A stretch of DNA of 44,412 bases from positions 1 to 44,412 of the IMG/VR virus record IMGVR_UViG_3300023220_000415; one strand, written 5' to 3'. Positions 16,082 through 24,238 of the stretch are shown one piece after another. The position numbers were made by a program, and so were the translations under genes. Within the stretch, counting starts at the first letter, position 1. Each line of letters opens with the position of its first letter. A model generated the notes under the pieces. The model did no database searches, was not told where the DNA came from, and worked only from the letters and a program-made list of their open reading frames with translations. This DNA comes from a virus.

Positions 16082-16787
16082 TAATCCGCTTAGTGATCCA
16101 GCTTAATTGGTCTTGTTGGTCTATATCATCAGGTGTCTGACCAGCACGACCGCACTTTTTCATAAGCTCACTAACACAGTGTGCACCATCATCACCATGC
16201 TTCAAAACAAACACTCGACATAATTCAACGAACTGTTCAGTGGTAACAGTTTCCGCGTCTACCGATGGAAGTTCACTAACGTTTTCGGTAACAGCTGTCA
16301 TTGGCGGGGGTGGAGGTGGTGCAACACCGGTTGTTTGAGGTGGTAATTCATCTGTTGTTTCTTCAACTGCTGCAGTCGGCGCATCGTTGCCTGGTGTAGC
16401 TTCCTTAGCTGCTTGCACTTTAGCGATTAATTTACGACAATCAAGTAGGAATTCCTCTTGAGTGTAATCAGCATCTTTACGCTTAGACCAACAACCTTTT
16501 CTTGCCCCGGTTTTATTCTTCGATTTAGTTGTTGACATAATACTAGGATCGTACGGGCAACCCATTGCATCTAGTTCACCGAAATCAACCACATCAATGT
16601 TAACCACTTCACCACTTTGGTTTGACACCGTTACCTCAACAACCCCCGGTATCGCTATACCACTGCCATCACCTGTAATAATCGGTTTACCCCCCAATGA
16701 TTGTATCACCTGTAATATATTTTCATTACATAGCAATAATTGTCGTAATTGATTTGAAATTAATTCCATATCTGCTTCAATTGTCAT
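16056..16787 (-). CDS. Pro-rich replication-operon protein, unknown
   Basis: 243 residues, first gene of the leftward operon, with GGAGAGG before ATG 16787. The N-terminal helix is followed by LDAMGCPYDPSIM and KNKTGARKGCWSKRKD. This block is shared, from memory, with proteins in other phage replication operons (Pro-Trp/Tyr-Asp ... Lys-Thr-Lys ... Trp-Lys-Lys-Arg). A linker with six consecutive Pro (GVAPPPPPPMTA) separates a helical C-terminal domain (EQFVELCRVFVLKHGDD). Likely an accessory of the SSB/nuclease machinery. No enzymatic motif seen. Confidence 0.65.
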   Translation of the reverse strand: MTIEADMELISNQLRQLLLCNENILQVIQSLGGKPIITGDGSGIAIPGVVEVTVSNQSGEVVNIDVVDFGELDAMGCPYDPSIMSTTKSKNKTGARKGCWSKRKDADYTQEEFLLDCRKLIAKVQAAKEATPGNDAPTAAVEETTDELPPQTTGVAPPPPPPMTAVTENVSELPSVDAETVTTEQFVELCRVFVLKHGDDGAHCVSELMKKCGRAGQTPDDIDQQDQLSWITKRIIDHDATHA

Positions 16788-16806
16788 TCTAGTCCTCTCC
16801 TATTTG

Positions 16807-16836
16807 TTGGACGTTTTCACAAGTATGTGTGATAAT
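16807..16836 (+). promoter_or_regulatory. Sigma70-like promoter for the rightward helicase operon
   Basis: TTGGAC (16807-16812), 18-bp spacer, GATAAT (16831-16836). Predicted start near 16843, 27 nt before ATG 16870. The short arms TAATG (16833-16837) and CATTA (16846-16850) form an inverted repeat around the start region and might be an operator. Confidence 0.6.
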
Positions 16837-16862
16837 GTAGGATATCATTAACCGAGAGTCAA
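16834..16862 (-). promoter_or_regulatory. Sigma70-like promoter for the leftward replication operon
   Basis: On the minus strand TTGACT (16862-16857), a 17-bp spacer, then TACATT (16839-16834). Start would fall near 16827, about 40 nt before ATG 16787. The -10 shares bases 16834-16836 with the -10 of the rightward promoter. Confidence 0.6.
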
Positions 16863-16869
16863 GTACACT

Positions 16870-18525
16870 ATGATAATAAAACCCCGGTGGTATCAAAAAC
16901 CATTAATAGCCGATACCTATCAGGCTTGGAACGACGGCTATAGAAACGTTGGATTAATAGCACCTTGTGGTTCGGGTAAAACGTATACGATGGGTTTTAT
17001 CGGTAAGGAATTTAATAATAGAAAACAATACGTTGTGGTTATTGCTCACCGGAATGTTTTGTTATCGCAAATTAGTTTATCATTTGCCAGTCTCGGTATA
17101 CATCATGATCTTATTTGTAATTCTTCAACACGTCGTTTCATTGGTGATCTACATACTGAAGAATTAGGACAATCATTTCTTAGTGAAACAGCGAAGGTAT
17201 GTATTGCATCCATTGGTAAATTAAATAACACCAATACGATATCATGGGAATCTAAAGTAGGTTTATGGATGATGGATGAAACCCACCATTTATTATTAGA
17301 AAATCAATGGGGTAGAGGTGTTAGTAAATTCATCAATGCTTATGGGCTGGGGGTTACCGCGACATTCTGTAGACTAGACCGGAAAGGATTAGGCAGTATT
17401 AGCGATGGTGTTTTTGATACTATTGTGCAAGGTGTTACCGCGCACGACTTGATAACTTCCGGTGATCTTAGTCGCTATAGAGTAGTACGTACGCCATTAT
17501 CAAAAGAAGTTCATCGTGATATGTCATGCGTTAAATTATCCGGTGGAGAATATAACTACGCCGAAACTAAAAAAACATTAGCAAGAAAAAATATTGTTGG
17601 TGATGTGGTTGGTACTTATATTAAACACGCCAACGGCTTACGCGGTATTACATTTTGCCAAGATATAGATGCTTGTGAAAAACAAGCAGTTGAATTTAAT
17701 GCTCGTGGTGTACCTGCTATCGCATTAAGTGCTAAAACGCCGGATAAAGAACGATGGGATGGCATTAGAAAGTTTCGTTCCGGTGAGATTTTACAACTCG
17801 TTAACTGTAATTTATTTGGTGAAGGTTTTGACGTACCAGCGTGTTTTTGTGCATCGTTTGTTAATCCTACTAAATCATACGGTAAATTTACTCAAGAATT
17901 TTTCAGACCGTTACGTAAATTAGAAGGTAAAGAATACGCTTGGATATTTGATCATGTTGGAAATGTTGCAGAACATGGTTTACCTGATCATGGTTTATAT
18001 TGGGAAGAATATCTTGATAGACCAACCAAGCGTAAGAAACGCAGTAGCGTTAATGAAAATGCATTGAGATTAACGACTTGTACAAATCCCGATTGCCAAA
18101 GTGATTATGAGTTACCAGCTAGTTGTTGTCCTTGGTGTGGTGAATTGTATGCTGTTGCCGGTAGAGGTGCATTGAAGGTTGTCGATGGTGAATTGGTTGA
18201 AATGACTGAAGATGAAATGAAAGAATTACGAGGTAAAGCTAAATACATATTAAAGGATTCGGATGGTATTCGCGACATGATTAAACGTAATTACCGGGAT
18301 AAACTTGTTGCAAATTCGATATTAAAAAATCATGAAGAACAACGTACCATACAACTGAAACTTAAAGAGAGTCTTAAAGCTTGGTCACTTAAGGCTCGGG
18401 AAAAAGGTTTGACGATACAGCAAGCACATGCGCAATTTACTCAATTATTTCAATGCGATGTGTACACCGCTAGAACACTTAGTAAAAAAGATGCGGAAAA
18501 ATTAATTGAACGTATTGCTTTGTGA
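16870..18525 (+). CDS. SF2 DEAD/DEAH-type helicase
   Basis: 551 residues. Walker A APCGSGKT (residues 31-38), Walker B MMDETHH (134-140, DETH box), motif III-like VTATFCR, a helicase C domain with GITFCQDIDACEK and LFGEGFDVPA, and a C-terminal zinc ribbon (CTNPDCQSDYE ... CCPWCGE, about residues 403-424). A helical tail ends in a segment typical of phage replication helicases. It resembles the type III restriction/ResA branch of SF2. It probably opens duplex for replication. First gene of the rightward early operon. Confidence 0.9.
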   Translation: MIIKPRWYQKPLIADTYQAWNDGYRNVGLIAPCGSGKTYTMGFIGKEFNNRKQYVVVIAHRNVLLSQISLSFASLGIHHDLICNSSTRRFIGDLHTEELGQSFLSETAKVCIASIGKLNNTNTISWESKVGLWMMDETHHLLLENQWGRGVSKFINAYGLGVTATFCRLDRKGLGSISDGVFDTIVQGVTAHDLITSGDLSRYRVVRTPLSKEVHRDMSCVKLSGGEYNYAETKKTLARKNIVGDVVGTYIKHANGLRGITFCQDIDACEKQAVEFNARGVPAIALSAKTPDKERWDGIRKFRSGEILQLVNCNLFGEGFDVPACFCASFVNPTKSYGKFTQEFFRPLRKLEGKEYAWIFDHVGNVAEHGLPDHGLYWEEYLDRPTKRKKRSSVNENALRLTTCTNPDCQSDYELPASCCPWCGELYAVAGRGALKVVDGELVEMTEDEMKELRGKAKYILKDSDGIRDMIKRNYRDKLVANSILKNHEEQRTIQLKLKESLKAWSLKAREKGLTIQQAHAQFTQLFQCDVYTARTLSKKDAEKLIERIAL

Positions 18526-18551
18526 TTCTTTGTGGTCTATTGTGAACATAA

Positions 18552-18699
18552 GCGATTGTGGCGAAACTGGTAGACGCGTATAAGGTTCAAAATATGGTGG
18601 CCACGGTGCCTTGGATCTTATATGTTGGGGCTGTTGATATACGCGGAATCAGCGGTATACAAACTCAACGTGGGGGTTCGATTCCCTCCTCTCGCACCA
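18552..18699 (+). tRNA. Unusual 148-nt tRNA-Leu(CAA)-like gene
   Basis: Class-II tRNA parts are in order. A 5' acceptor strand GCGATTG pairs imperfectly with CTCTCGC (four outer pairs, two mismatches). D arm GCG/CGC has a GG-containing loop. Anticodon loop TTCAAAA (18586-18592, anticodon CAA) lies on stem TAAGG, T arm GGGGG/CCCTC has loop TTCGATT, and ACCA is encoded. The stem partner CCTTG (18609-18613) comes 16 nt late, and the variable arm (GTTGA 18633 / TCAAC 18665) is about 58 nt instead of 15. A rival fold pairs 18579-18588 with 18613-18622. It may be a tRNA with an insert, a tRNA mimic or a decayed gene. Confidence 0.6.
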
Positions 18700-18721
18700 A
18701 CTAATTAACAGGTAGTATATT

Positions 18722-18925
18722 ATGGCTGACAAAGTAATTATTCTTTACAAAAAAGATATTGGCGAATTACGTATAGTCATGAATAGAATGGACTATCTTA
18801 TTACTCAAGCTGCAGCAACGGATGAAGTCATCAAACGCAATGAGATTATTAAGCAGTGTGGTGACGTTAAGAAAATCATTCGTGGTATCATTAAGGACGA
18901 TAAACGCAATGAAACCGACCGTTAG
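18722..18925 (+). CDS. Small helical protein, unknown
   Basis: 67 residues, highly charged and predicted helical (KKDIGELRIVMNRMDYLI ... DVKKIIRGIIKDDKR). Starts 22 nt after the tRNA-like gene with AGGTAG upstream. Overlaps the zinc-ribbon gene by 17 nt. It sits in a run of tightly packed early genes. No family recognised. Confidence 0.6.
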   Translation: MADKVIILYKKDIGELRIVMNRMDYLITQAAATDEVIKRNEIIKQCGDVKKIIRGIIKDDKRNETDR

Positions 18926-19061
18926 AGTAACAACATGTATTGACTTAAATTGTCTAAATATTTATGAATACAAACGTAAGTTTTGCCCTTCTTGCGGAAG
19001 ACCAAATAGCAACTTAAGTCGGAAACGCAAAAATGAAACCAGAATCGCAAATACAGAATGA
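18909..19061 (+). CDS. Small zinc-ribbon protein
   Basis: 50 residues from ATG 18909 (MKPTVRVTTC). An in-frame start at 18822 would lie deep in the previous gene. Two Cys pairs, C-x4-C and CPSCGRP, form a likely zinc ribbon. Tail SRKRKNETR is basic, suggesting nucleic-acid binding. Overlaps both neighbours, as is usual in this operon. Too generic for a functional call. Confidence 0.6.
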   Translation: MKPTVRVTTCIDLNCLNIYEYKRKFCPSCGRPNSNLSRKRKNETRIANTE

Positions 19062-19437
19062 GCAACGATTAGAGATTACTAAGTTAGGCGGTAAAGCTTA
19101 TCGTAATAATTCTGGTGTATTGATGAATCCCGAAGGTGTACCTGTGCGATTCGGATTAGGTAATGAGAGCGCTAAAATTAATAAAGTCCGTAAGTCATCC
19201 GATTTAATTTGTGTACTTCCGGTAGTAGTTACTCAGGCAATGGTGGGTCATACGATCGGTGTTATAATGGTTGATGAATGTAAAAAAGAAGGTTGGCGCT
19301 ATACTGGTAAACCTGAAGAAGTAGCGCAAAAGAATTTTATCGATATTATTAATTCTTCTGGCGGCATTGGTTTTTTTGCCCAAAGTACTCTAGATTTAAA
19401 AATTGCTATTCAGGCATTTTATACGAGGTTTTCGTGA
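19033..19437 (+). CDS. VRR-NUC domain nuclease
   Basis: 134 residues with the phage VRR-NUC pattern. Glu10 in the first helix, RNNSGVL, VPVRFGLGNES, SSDLICV (Asp57), then GVIMVDECKKEGW with the catalytic Glu82-x-Lys84, and AQKNFIDIINSSGGIGFFA. The family acts as structure-specific nucleases, in phages often next to helicase and primase genes as here. Probable role in resolving replication or recombination intermediates. Overlaps the next gene by 4 nt (GTGA). Confidence 0.9.
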   Translation: MKPESQIQNEQRLEITKLGGKAYRNNSGVLMNPEGVPVRFGLGNESAKINKVRKSSDLICVLPVVVTQAMVGHTIGVIMVDECKKEGWRYTGKPEEVAQKNFIDIINSSGGIGFFAQSTLDLKIAIQAFYTRFS

Positions 19438-19694
19438 CTAATCCGCTTCATATTTTACACGCTATCAAAGACAATAAAGAAATCATATACCGTGATAAAA
19501 TTTATAAGTTTTTTTATTATGATCAATTAATATATTATGATCATATAAGCGACTATTACTCTACTAAGTCGGGATTTTTTACACCTTACGATTGTTTCCC
19601 AAGTGATGGTCCTAAATATGTTAAATGGTTAGGTGTAGAGTTTAATGAAGAAGCTGTAATTGATATTATAAATTCTGGGGCAACACAACCATGA
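19434..19694 (+). CDS. Small protein, unknown
   Basis: 86 residues from GTG 19434, which overlaps the VRR-NUC stop. Rich in Tyr and Phe (YRDKIYKFFYYDQLIYYD) with a later FNEEAVIDIINSG. The first 60 residues look like a small beta-sheet domain. Overlaps the next ATG by 4 nt. No family recognised. Operon position suggests an early replication accessory. Confidence 0.6.
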   Translation: MTNPLHILHAIKDNKEIIYRDKIYKFFYYDQLIYYDHISDYYSTKSGFFTPYDCFPSDGPKYVKWLGVEFNEEAVIDIINSGATQP

Positions 19695-19900
19695 CGTTAA
19701 CACCACAAGAACGAAAATTAAAAATGAGGTTAGCTAAGTGCGTTCGGGAACTCGGTTTCCACGAAGTGCAAGAAATTACAAATCTCTCAGGTTCTAGTTT
19801 AGGGCAATATACCGGGTTAGATTATCCGCGTTGTATTTCAGAACATAAACTAAAATTAGTAGAGTTAACCTTATGTCAAAAGAATTCATCCAACGCTTAA
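19691..19900 (+). CDS. Small helix-turn-helix-like protein
   Basis: 69 residues. TPQERKLKMRLAKCVRELG then VQEITNLSGSSLGQYT looks like a helix-turn-helix of the Cro/Xre type with Ser-Gly-Ser-Ser in the turn. The remainder is one helix (EHKLKLVELTL). Could regulate early genes or load the primase, whose gene overlaps it by 28 nt. The DNA-binding call is an inference from helix pattern. Confidence 0.5.
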   Translation: MTLTPQERKLKMRLAKCVRELGFHEVQEITNLSGSSLGQYTGLDYPRCISEHKLKLVELTLCQKNSSNA

Positions 19901-22233
19901 CAGGCGATGCTGATGATTCGGTTCATTGGCAACTATATCATGATAGTGATAAATCTGATTCCGGTAAAAAACTGGCTCGGAGTTTTTACTCGACTTACGA
20001 TAACGCATTGCCTAAATTACAACAGGCACAAACTAAAGGATGTGGTGTTTATGTCACAATCAACGAAACTGATGGTAGTGGAAGAACGTCAAAAAATATT
20101 GTATCAGCAAGAGCGTGTTTCATTGACGGAGACAACCAGGACTTACCAGATAACGGATCATGGGGAATCTATCCTCATATTATTGTTGCTCGCAATGCTA
20201 GGTACTGGCATGCTTATTGGTTAATCGAAGAATCAACCGATTTCGAAACATGGCAGCGTTTACAATACTCGTTAGCATTATATTACGGTGTCAAGGACAG
20301 ACTTCATGATTTACCGCGTGTCATGCGTGCTCCCGGCTTTAATCATCTCAAAAATCCGCAATCACCTGAAGAATATAAAATCATCTATAATAATCCTGCA
20401 GCACGTTGTACATTGTCAGATGTAGCTGCAGCACACGTTCTATCGGGTAATCAACAACAAGAACTCGACAGCTGGTTAACAGCGCCAAAATTACGCAAAA
20501 ACGGTGAGGATATTATCAATGACGATGACCAATCGATTGCTAAATTCATCCAACGCATTAGTTCGATATCGCCGGAAGAAGGTGATTATAATAATGCTTT
20601 GTATATTGCTTCTAACTATGGTCGTGATTACGGGTTGTCACCCGAAGTAATCATAAAGCAGATAACGAAATGGTGGGAAACATCCTGGCCGGTACCAGTA
20701 GAACCAGCGACAATTAAAACCGTTGTTGAAAATGCTTATAAATATGGTTTAAATAATGTCGGTGCTGAGACAACAGCAGGGAAATTCAAATCCGCACCTC
20801 CATTAACAGAACAGGTGGGTAGTGAAGAAGATTTACGCGTAGTTGCCGAAGGTGTGGCGATGAGTGATATTAAATATGGAAAAAATCATACCATCAATGC
20901 ACGTGTATTTATTCAAAGTCATTCCGAAATCAATCGTCATTACATCACAGTTCAGGAAGAATCCTATATATTCGAAGGTACCCATTGGCGCAAACTTGAA
21001 CCTAAAGAATTAGGTCAACATGTATTAATGGCGATGTTAGACGCTAGACCGAACATGGATACCGTTAATCAAACCGCAAGCGCTGTAAAATTATTAACTA
21101 CAAATTACACTATCAATAAAACACCTTCCTGGATTAATAACCCCGGTAAGAATCCTAAAAACTTCATAGCCTTTAAAAATGGTATTTTAGATGTTACGCA
21201 TAACGAATGGATGGAACACACGCATGAACTCTACTACACGCACTGTCTTGATTACGATTATCAGCATAATGCTAACTGTAGTAATTGGATTAACTATCTC
21301 AATAATGAAGTGTTTAACGGAGACAAACAACTCATCGCAGTGTTACAAGAATGGTTCGGTTACCAACTCGTACAATCATATGAATTTCAAAAAATCGCTG
21401 TACTTGTTGGTGCTCCCCGAGCGGGTAAAGGGACAGTCTGTGGTGTCATACGACATATGGCCGGTGCTCATAACGTTGGTGCACCGTCGTTATCGGGTTT
21501 AGCCAAGGATGCAAAACTGGCATCTTTACAGGATAAAGCAATCGCCGTCATTGGTGATGCTCACAAAGTTTCATTTAATAAACGCGATGAAGTGCTTGAA
21601 ACGTTAAAAATGATATCCGGTGGTGACCCTATCACTATTGATCGAAAACACATCAGTGCTATTACGATTAAATTTCCTACACGGTTCACTTTATGTGCTA
21701 ATAAGATGCCAGAATTCTTGGATAGCTCTGGAGCGCTTGCAGGGCGTCTCATACTGATTCCATTTAGAAACTCATATCTAGGTAAGGAAGACCCTAAACG
21801 CCTTGAAAAGCTACTTGTAGAGGCACCGGGTATACTCAACTGGGCATTGCAGGGGTTAAGGCGTTTACAAAGCAACGGTAAATTTACTGAATCCGCTGAT
21901 AGTGTCGAGATGATGGAAACACTGCAGGAAGATTTAAGCCCTATCAAAGCGTTTATGATTGATTGTCTGACAGTTACAGCCGATCCCGGCGACATTATCC
22001 CGGTAACAGCATTGTATAATACGTATAAGCGTTGGTGTGCTGTTAACGATCGTAATCCGATGAAGTCTCAAAGTTTTAGAGGTGATTTATTATCGTGTAG
22101 TTATGCCATAAGGCATACGCGTAAATCTATCGATGGTGGAAAGCCTAGAGTATTCACAGGGGTTAGGGTTGATAATAATTTTGAAAACATAATGCCGGGT
22201 AAGTTTCCGGCGATTGTAGAGGGGTTAGTGTGA
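19873..22233 (+). CDS. D5-like primase-helicase
   Basis: 786 residues. The N-terminal 180 residues look like a RepB/AEP-type primase (ACFIDGDNQD with the Asp-x-Asp metal pair, HAYWLIEE, LPRVMRAPGFNHLKNP). The centre carries the D5_N-like segment (FIAFKNGILDVTHNEW, YDYQHNANC). The SF3-type ATPase follows, with GAPRAGKGT (about residues 513-521), IAVIGDAHK as Walker B, and FTLCANKMPEF with the SF3 sensor Asn. This matches phage/plasmid P4-family primase-helicases. It primes and unwinds the phage DNA at the origin. Overlaps the next ATG by one base (TGATG). Confidence 0.92.
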   Translation: MSKEFIQRLTGDADDSVHWQLYHDSDKSDSGKKLARSFYSTYDNALPKLQQAQTKGCGVYVTINETDGSGRTSKNIVSARACFIDGDNQDLPDNGSWGIYPHIIVARNARYWHAYWLIEESTDFETWQRLQYSLALYYGVKDRLHDLPRVMRAPGFNHLKNPQSPEEYKIIYNNPAARCTLSDVAAAHVLSGNQQQELDSWLTAPKLRKNGEDIINDDDQSIAKFIQRISSISPEEGDYNNALYIASNYGRDYGLSPEVIIKQITKWWETSWPVPVEPATIKTVVENAYKYGLNNVGAETTAGKFKSAPPLTEQVGSEEDLRVVAEGVAMSDIKYGKNHTINARVFIQSHSEINRHYITVQEESYIFEGTHWRKLEPKELGQHVLMAMLDARPNMDTVNQTASAVKLLTTNYTINKTPSWINNPGKNPKNFIAFKNGILDVTHNEWMEHTHELYYTHCLDYDYQHNANCSNWINYLNNEVFNGDKQLIAVLQEWFGYQLVQSYEFQKIAVLVGAPRAGKGTVCGVIRHMAGAHNVGAPSLSGLAKDAKLASLQDKAIAVIGDAHKVSFNKRDEVLETLKMISGGDPITIDRKHISAITIKFPTRFTLCANKMPEFLDSSGALAGRLILIPFRNSYLGKEDPKRLEKLLVEAPGILNWALQGLRRLQSNGKFTESADSVEMMETLQEDLSPIKAFMIDCLTVTADPGDIIPVTALYNTYKRWCAVNDRNPMKSQSFRGDLLSCSYAIRHTRKSIDGGKPRVFTGVRVDNNFENIMPGKFPAIVEGLV

Positions 22234-22493
22234 TGATTATTGAAGGATGTGGTAAAACGATACCCGTGGGGCGATGGACATATCATTGTGGTGAATCACG
22301 TAATAAAGGTAGTGAACCGCTTACATGTTATAATTGTAAGATAGAAGCACTGAATAAAGAAAAAAATAAACTTAGAATTGCGCTTGAAAAAATATATTTA
22401 ACAGTTGATTTACCAAAAAAAGTTTATGACATTATCGACGAATGTCTGGGTATGGTAGATCACGAACAAATCAAGGAGAAGTCAGATAAATAA
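22233..22493 (+). CDS. Small Cys-containing coiled-coil protein, unknown
   Basis: 86 residues from ATG 22233, overlapping the primase stop. GTG 22230 is also open. AGAGGGG lies about eight bases upstream. The N-terminus has Cys in EGCGKT and a pair CYNCK, with His and Cys in TYHCGE, so a metal site is possible. The C-terminal half is a coiled coil (ALNKEKNKLRIALEKI) followed by another helix. No family recognised. Confidence 0.6.
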   Translation: MIIEGCGKTIPVGRWTYHCGESRNKGSEPLTCYNCKIEALNKEKNKLRIALEKIYLTVDLPKKVYDIIDECLGMVDHEQIKEKSDK

Positions 22494-22535
22494 AACAACA
22501 TAAACTTACTTACTTAAACCAATTAGGAAAAAACA

Positions 22536-23288
22536 ATGAAAAACATTTTTACAGTATTAATATTAGCGTTCTCAATATCGGGTCATGCCGAACCAATAAC
22601 ACAAAAACCTATTTTAATTGGTGCCGGTGGATCTCTAGTGACGATCAGGAGTCCTTTATCGTTTTCTACTAACTCAGGTAGTTACTTACCTTTAGAGGGT
22701 GCTCTATACCGAAAAGGTTTTTTAGTGACTAGTGAAGCCGTTGGTGGTTCGGCTACATTTGGTTATACAACCTGCTTGTTTGGTCCATGTGTCCACTTCG
22801 ATAGTTATCAAGAGCAATTCGACAAAGGATTGGGGAAAATATTCAGTCCTGTGACGCTAGACTTCAATGCTGATTATGTCATATTCGCAATAGCTAACGA
22901 TTGCGTACATAGTTTAATTTATCCGGTTGGATCATCGCCTTGTGTAACAGCTGATTATAATCAAATGGTTGATACCCTAGTGAGTGTTGGTCAACAAGCT
23001 TGTGCATTAGGTCTTACACCGATCTATGATGAATATATGGAATACGGTGAATTAAATATTGGTGGTTTTCTTGCATTCGGTGCTGTATGGGTAATTGATG
23101 AAGCCGGTTGGAATGAGATGGCGACTATTCACCGCACTAGAATTCTTCAAGAGGTTTCTTGTGCGTTACAGGTTGATATTTGGGATAATTTCAATGATTT
23201 AGGTGATGGTATTCATCCAGATGAAACCACATCAAAGAAAGCAGCCAAGGCAATAAAAACGGCTATCGCTGAATTCGAAGCTCTATAA
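22536..23288 (+). CDS. Secreted SGNH/GDSL-type hydrolase
   Basis: 250 residues. A Sec signal peptide (MKNIFTVLILAFSISGHA, cut before Glu19) is followed by the four SGNH blocks: GAGGSL (Ser33), EAVGGSA (Gly70/71), FAIANDC (Asn121) and LGDGIHPD (Asp224, His227). The nucleophile block reads GGS rather than GDS. The family includes esterases, lipases and acetyl-hydrolases. After export the enzyme would act in the periplasm or outside, for example on O-acetyl groups of surface glycans or on peptidoglycan. It has its own AGGAAA site. A hairpin ends the gene. Function beyond hydrolase is inferred. Confidence 0.8.
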   Translation: MKNIFTVLILAFSISGHAEPITQKPILIGAGGSLVTIRSPLSFSTNSGSYLPLEGALYRKGFLVTSEAVGGSATFGYTTCLFGPCVHFDSYQEQFDKGLGKIFSPVTLDFNADYVIFAIANDCVHSLIYPVGSSPCVTADYNQMVDTLVSVGQQACALGLTPIYDEYMEYGELNIGGFLAFGAVWVIDEAGWNEMATIHRTRILQEVSCALQVDIWDNFNDLGDGIHPDETTSKKAAKAIKTAIAEFEAL

Positions 23289-23294
23289 TTACGT

Positions 23295-23310
23295 GGCGAC
23301 TTCGGTCGCC
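23295..23310 (+). terminator. UUCG-loop hairpin, weak terminator
   Basis: Perfect 6-bp stem GGCGAC/GTCGCC closed by a TTCG tetraloop, seven bases after the hydrolase stop. Only a short T run (TTAACT) follows, so termination would be partial. It may instead protect the transcript end. Confidence 0.5.
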
Positions 23311-23358
23311 TTAACTGAGTTACAAGTTTTCCGACATAGTGATACCTGGGGAGGAGTC

Positions 23359-23565
23359 ATGAAAGACAAGGCAAAGCGGGACAGAAAGACTATTGACGCT
23401 CTATTTACTCAGAATCAGGATTTAATGGAACAAGTGCATAAGAAAGACATGATGTGTCGAAAATTAATAATGCTAGCGCTGAAGTCGGCGGAAAACCAAG
23501 ACGAAATTGGAGCTGACGTATTTGAGATAATCCAGGGCGATCACTTTCTGCGAAAGTGTTTATAG
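23359..23565 (+). CDS. Small coiled-coil protein, unknown
   Basis: 68 residues from ATG 23359, preceded by GGGGAGGAG. The frame is open back to GTG 23293, but that start would lie in the hairpin. Charged helix (DKAKRDRKTIDALFTQNQDL) with heptad-like spacing. Codon use (many CTG, AAG, GAG) differs from the AT-rich neighbours and is shared with the next gene. No family recognised. Confidence 0.55.
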   Translation: MKDKAKRDRKTIDALFTQNQDLMEQVHKKDMMCRKLIMLALKSAENQDEIGADVFEIIQGDHFLRKCL

Positions 23566-23607
23566 AAACTCGTCTGACATAGCAGCACCACATAACGGCA
23601 ACTTTAA

Positions 23608-24162
23608 ATGGCTATATTAAAACGGCATGAAGATCCTCCAGAGCTTAATAGCACTATAATTGCTAAGACTTTCTATCGGTGTTGGGGCGACAAATTCGAA
23701 ATCACGCTGCCAAATGTTTTCTTAGATTTTTGGTGTGAAGCCGATCTGCTCGGCATTAGAAAGTCAGGCTATATCGATGAGATCGAGATTAAAGTTAGCA
23801 AGTCAGATTTTAAGGCAGATTTTAAAAAGCAATGCTGGTGGAAAACTATTAATGATGAAACTAGACCTTGGGGTAATGGTTTTAGGCGTGTAGAGGTGAA
23901 AAAGCATGACATGCTAGAGGCCCGAGATTGCCTGCCAAATAGATTCTGGTTTTTGGTTCATCCTGATATTGCTGACAAAATTGATGTCCCAGAGTATGCA
24001 GGACTGCTAACAGTAACGCCTTATAAAGACCATTACATGCTGCGACACATTAAAGAGGCGCCACTGTTGCACAAAACGAAAATGCCGGATTCTGCGAAGT
24101 CAAAACTATTCAAAAAGATGGCTTGGCGGTATGTAACGGACTGGCAAACCAGAGTAAGTTGA
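23608..24162 (+). CDS. PD-(D/E)XK nuclease-like protein (MmcB-like)
   Basis: 184 residues. The core FWCEADLLGI (Glu44, Asp46) and DEIEIKVSKSDFKAD (Glu60-x-Lys62) fit the Asp ... Glu-x-Lys metal site of MmcB-like and similar restriction-fold proteins. EIKVSxSDFxxD is their hallmark. The rest has FWFLVHPDIADKI, typical of the same group, and a basic helical tail. Probable DNA repair or defence-related nuclease fold, activity unproven. More CTG, GAG and AAG codons than neighbours, suggesting separate acquisition. Followed by a terminator. Confidence 0.75.
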   Translation: MAILKRHEDPPELNSTIIAKTFYRCWGDKFEITLPNVFLDFWCEADLLGIRKSGYIDEIEIKVSKSDFKADFKKQCWWKTINDETRPWGNGFRRVEVKKHDMLEARDCLPNRFWFLVHPDIADKIDVPEYAGLLTVTPYKDHYMLRHIKEAPLLHKTKMPDSAKSKLFKKMAWRYVTDWQTRVS

Positions 24163-24221
24163 GTTTCAACTATCTAGGACAAAGTGATAGCTGGTAAATT
24201 ATTTAACGACAGTAAAAATAA

Positions 24222-24238
24222 GGGGCTCTAAAAGCCCC
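24222..24238 (-). terminator. Rho-independent terminator, best for leftward transcripts
   Basis: Stem GGGGCT (24222-24227) and AGCCCC (24233-24238) with a 5-nt loop. On the minus strand it is followed by TTATTTTTAC, a good U-run for the leftward small-gene cluster. On the plus strand only GGTGTTT follows, so rightward termination after the nuclease gene is probably weaker. Confidence 0.75.

Noticed and set aside
18552-18699. attP core or tmRNA
   Set aside because: No integrase or recombinase is present, and there is no tmRNA tag frame. A tRNA-Leu-like reading explains both halves better.
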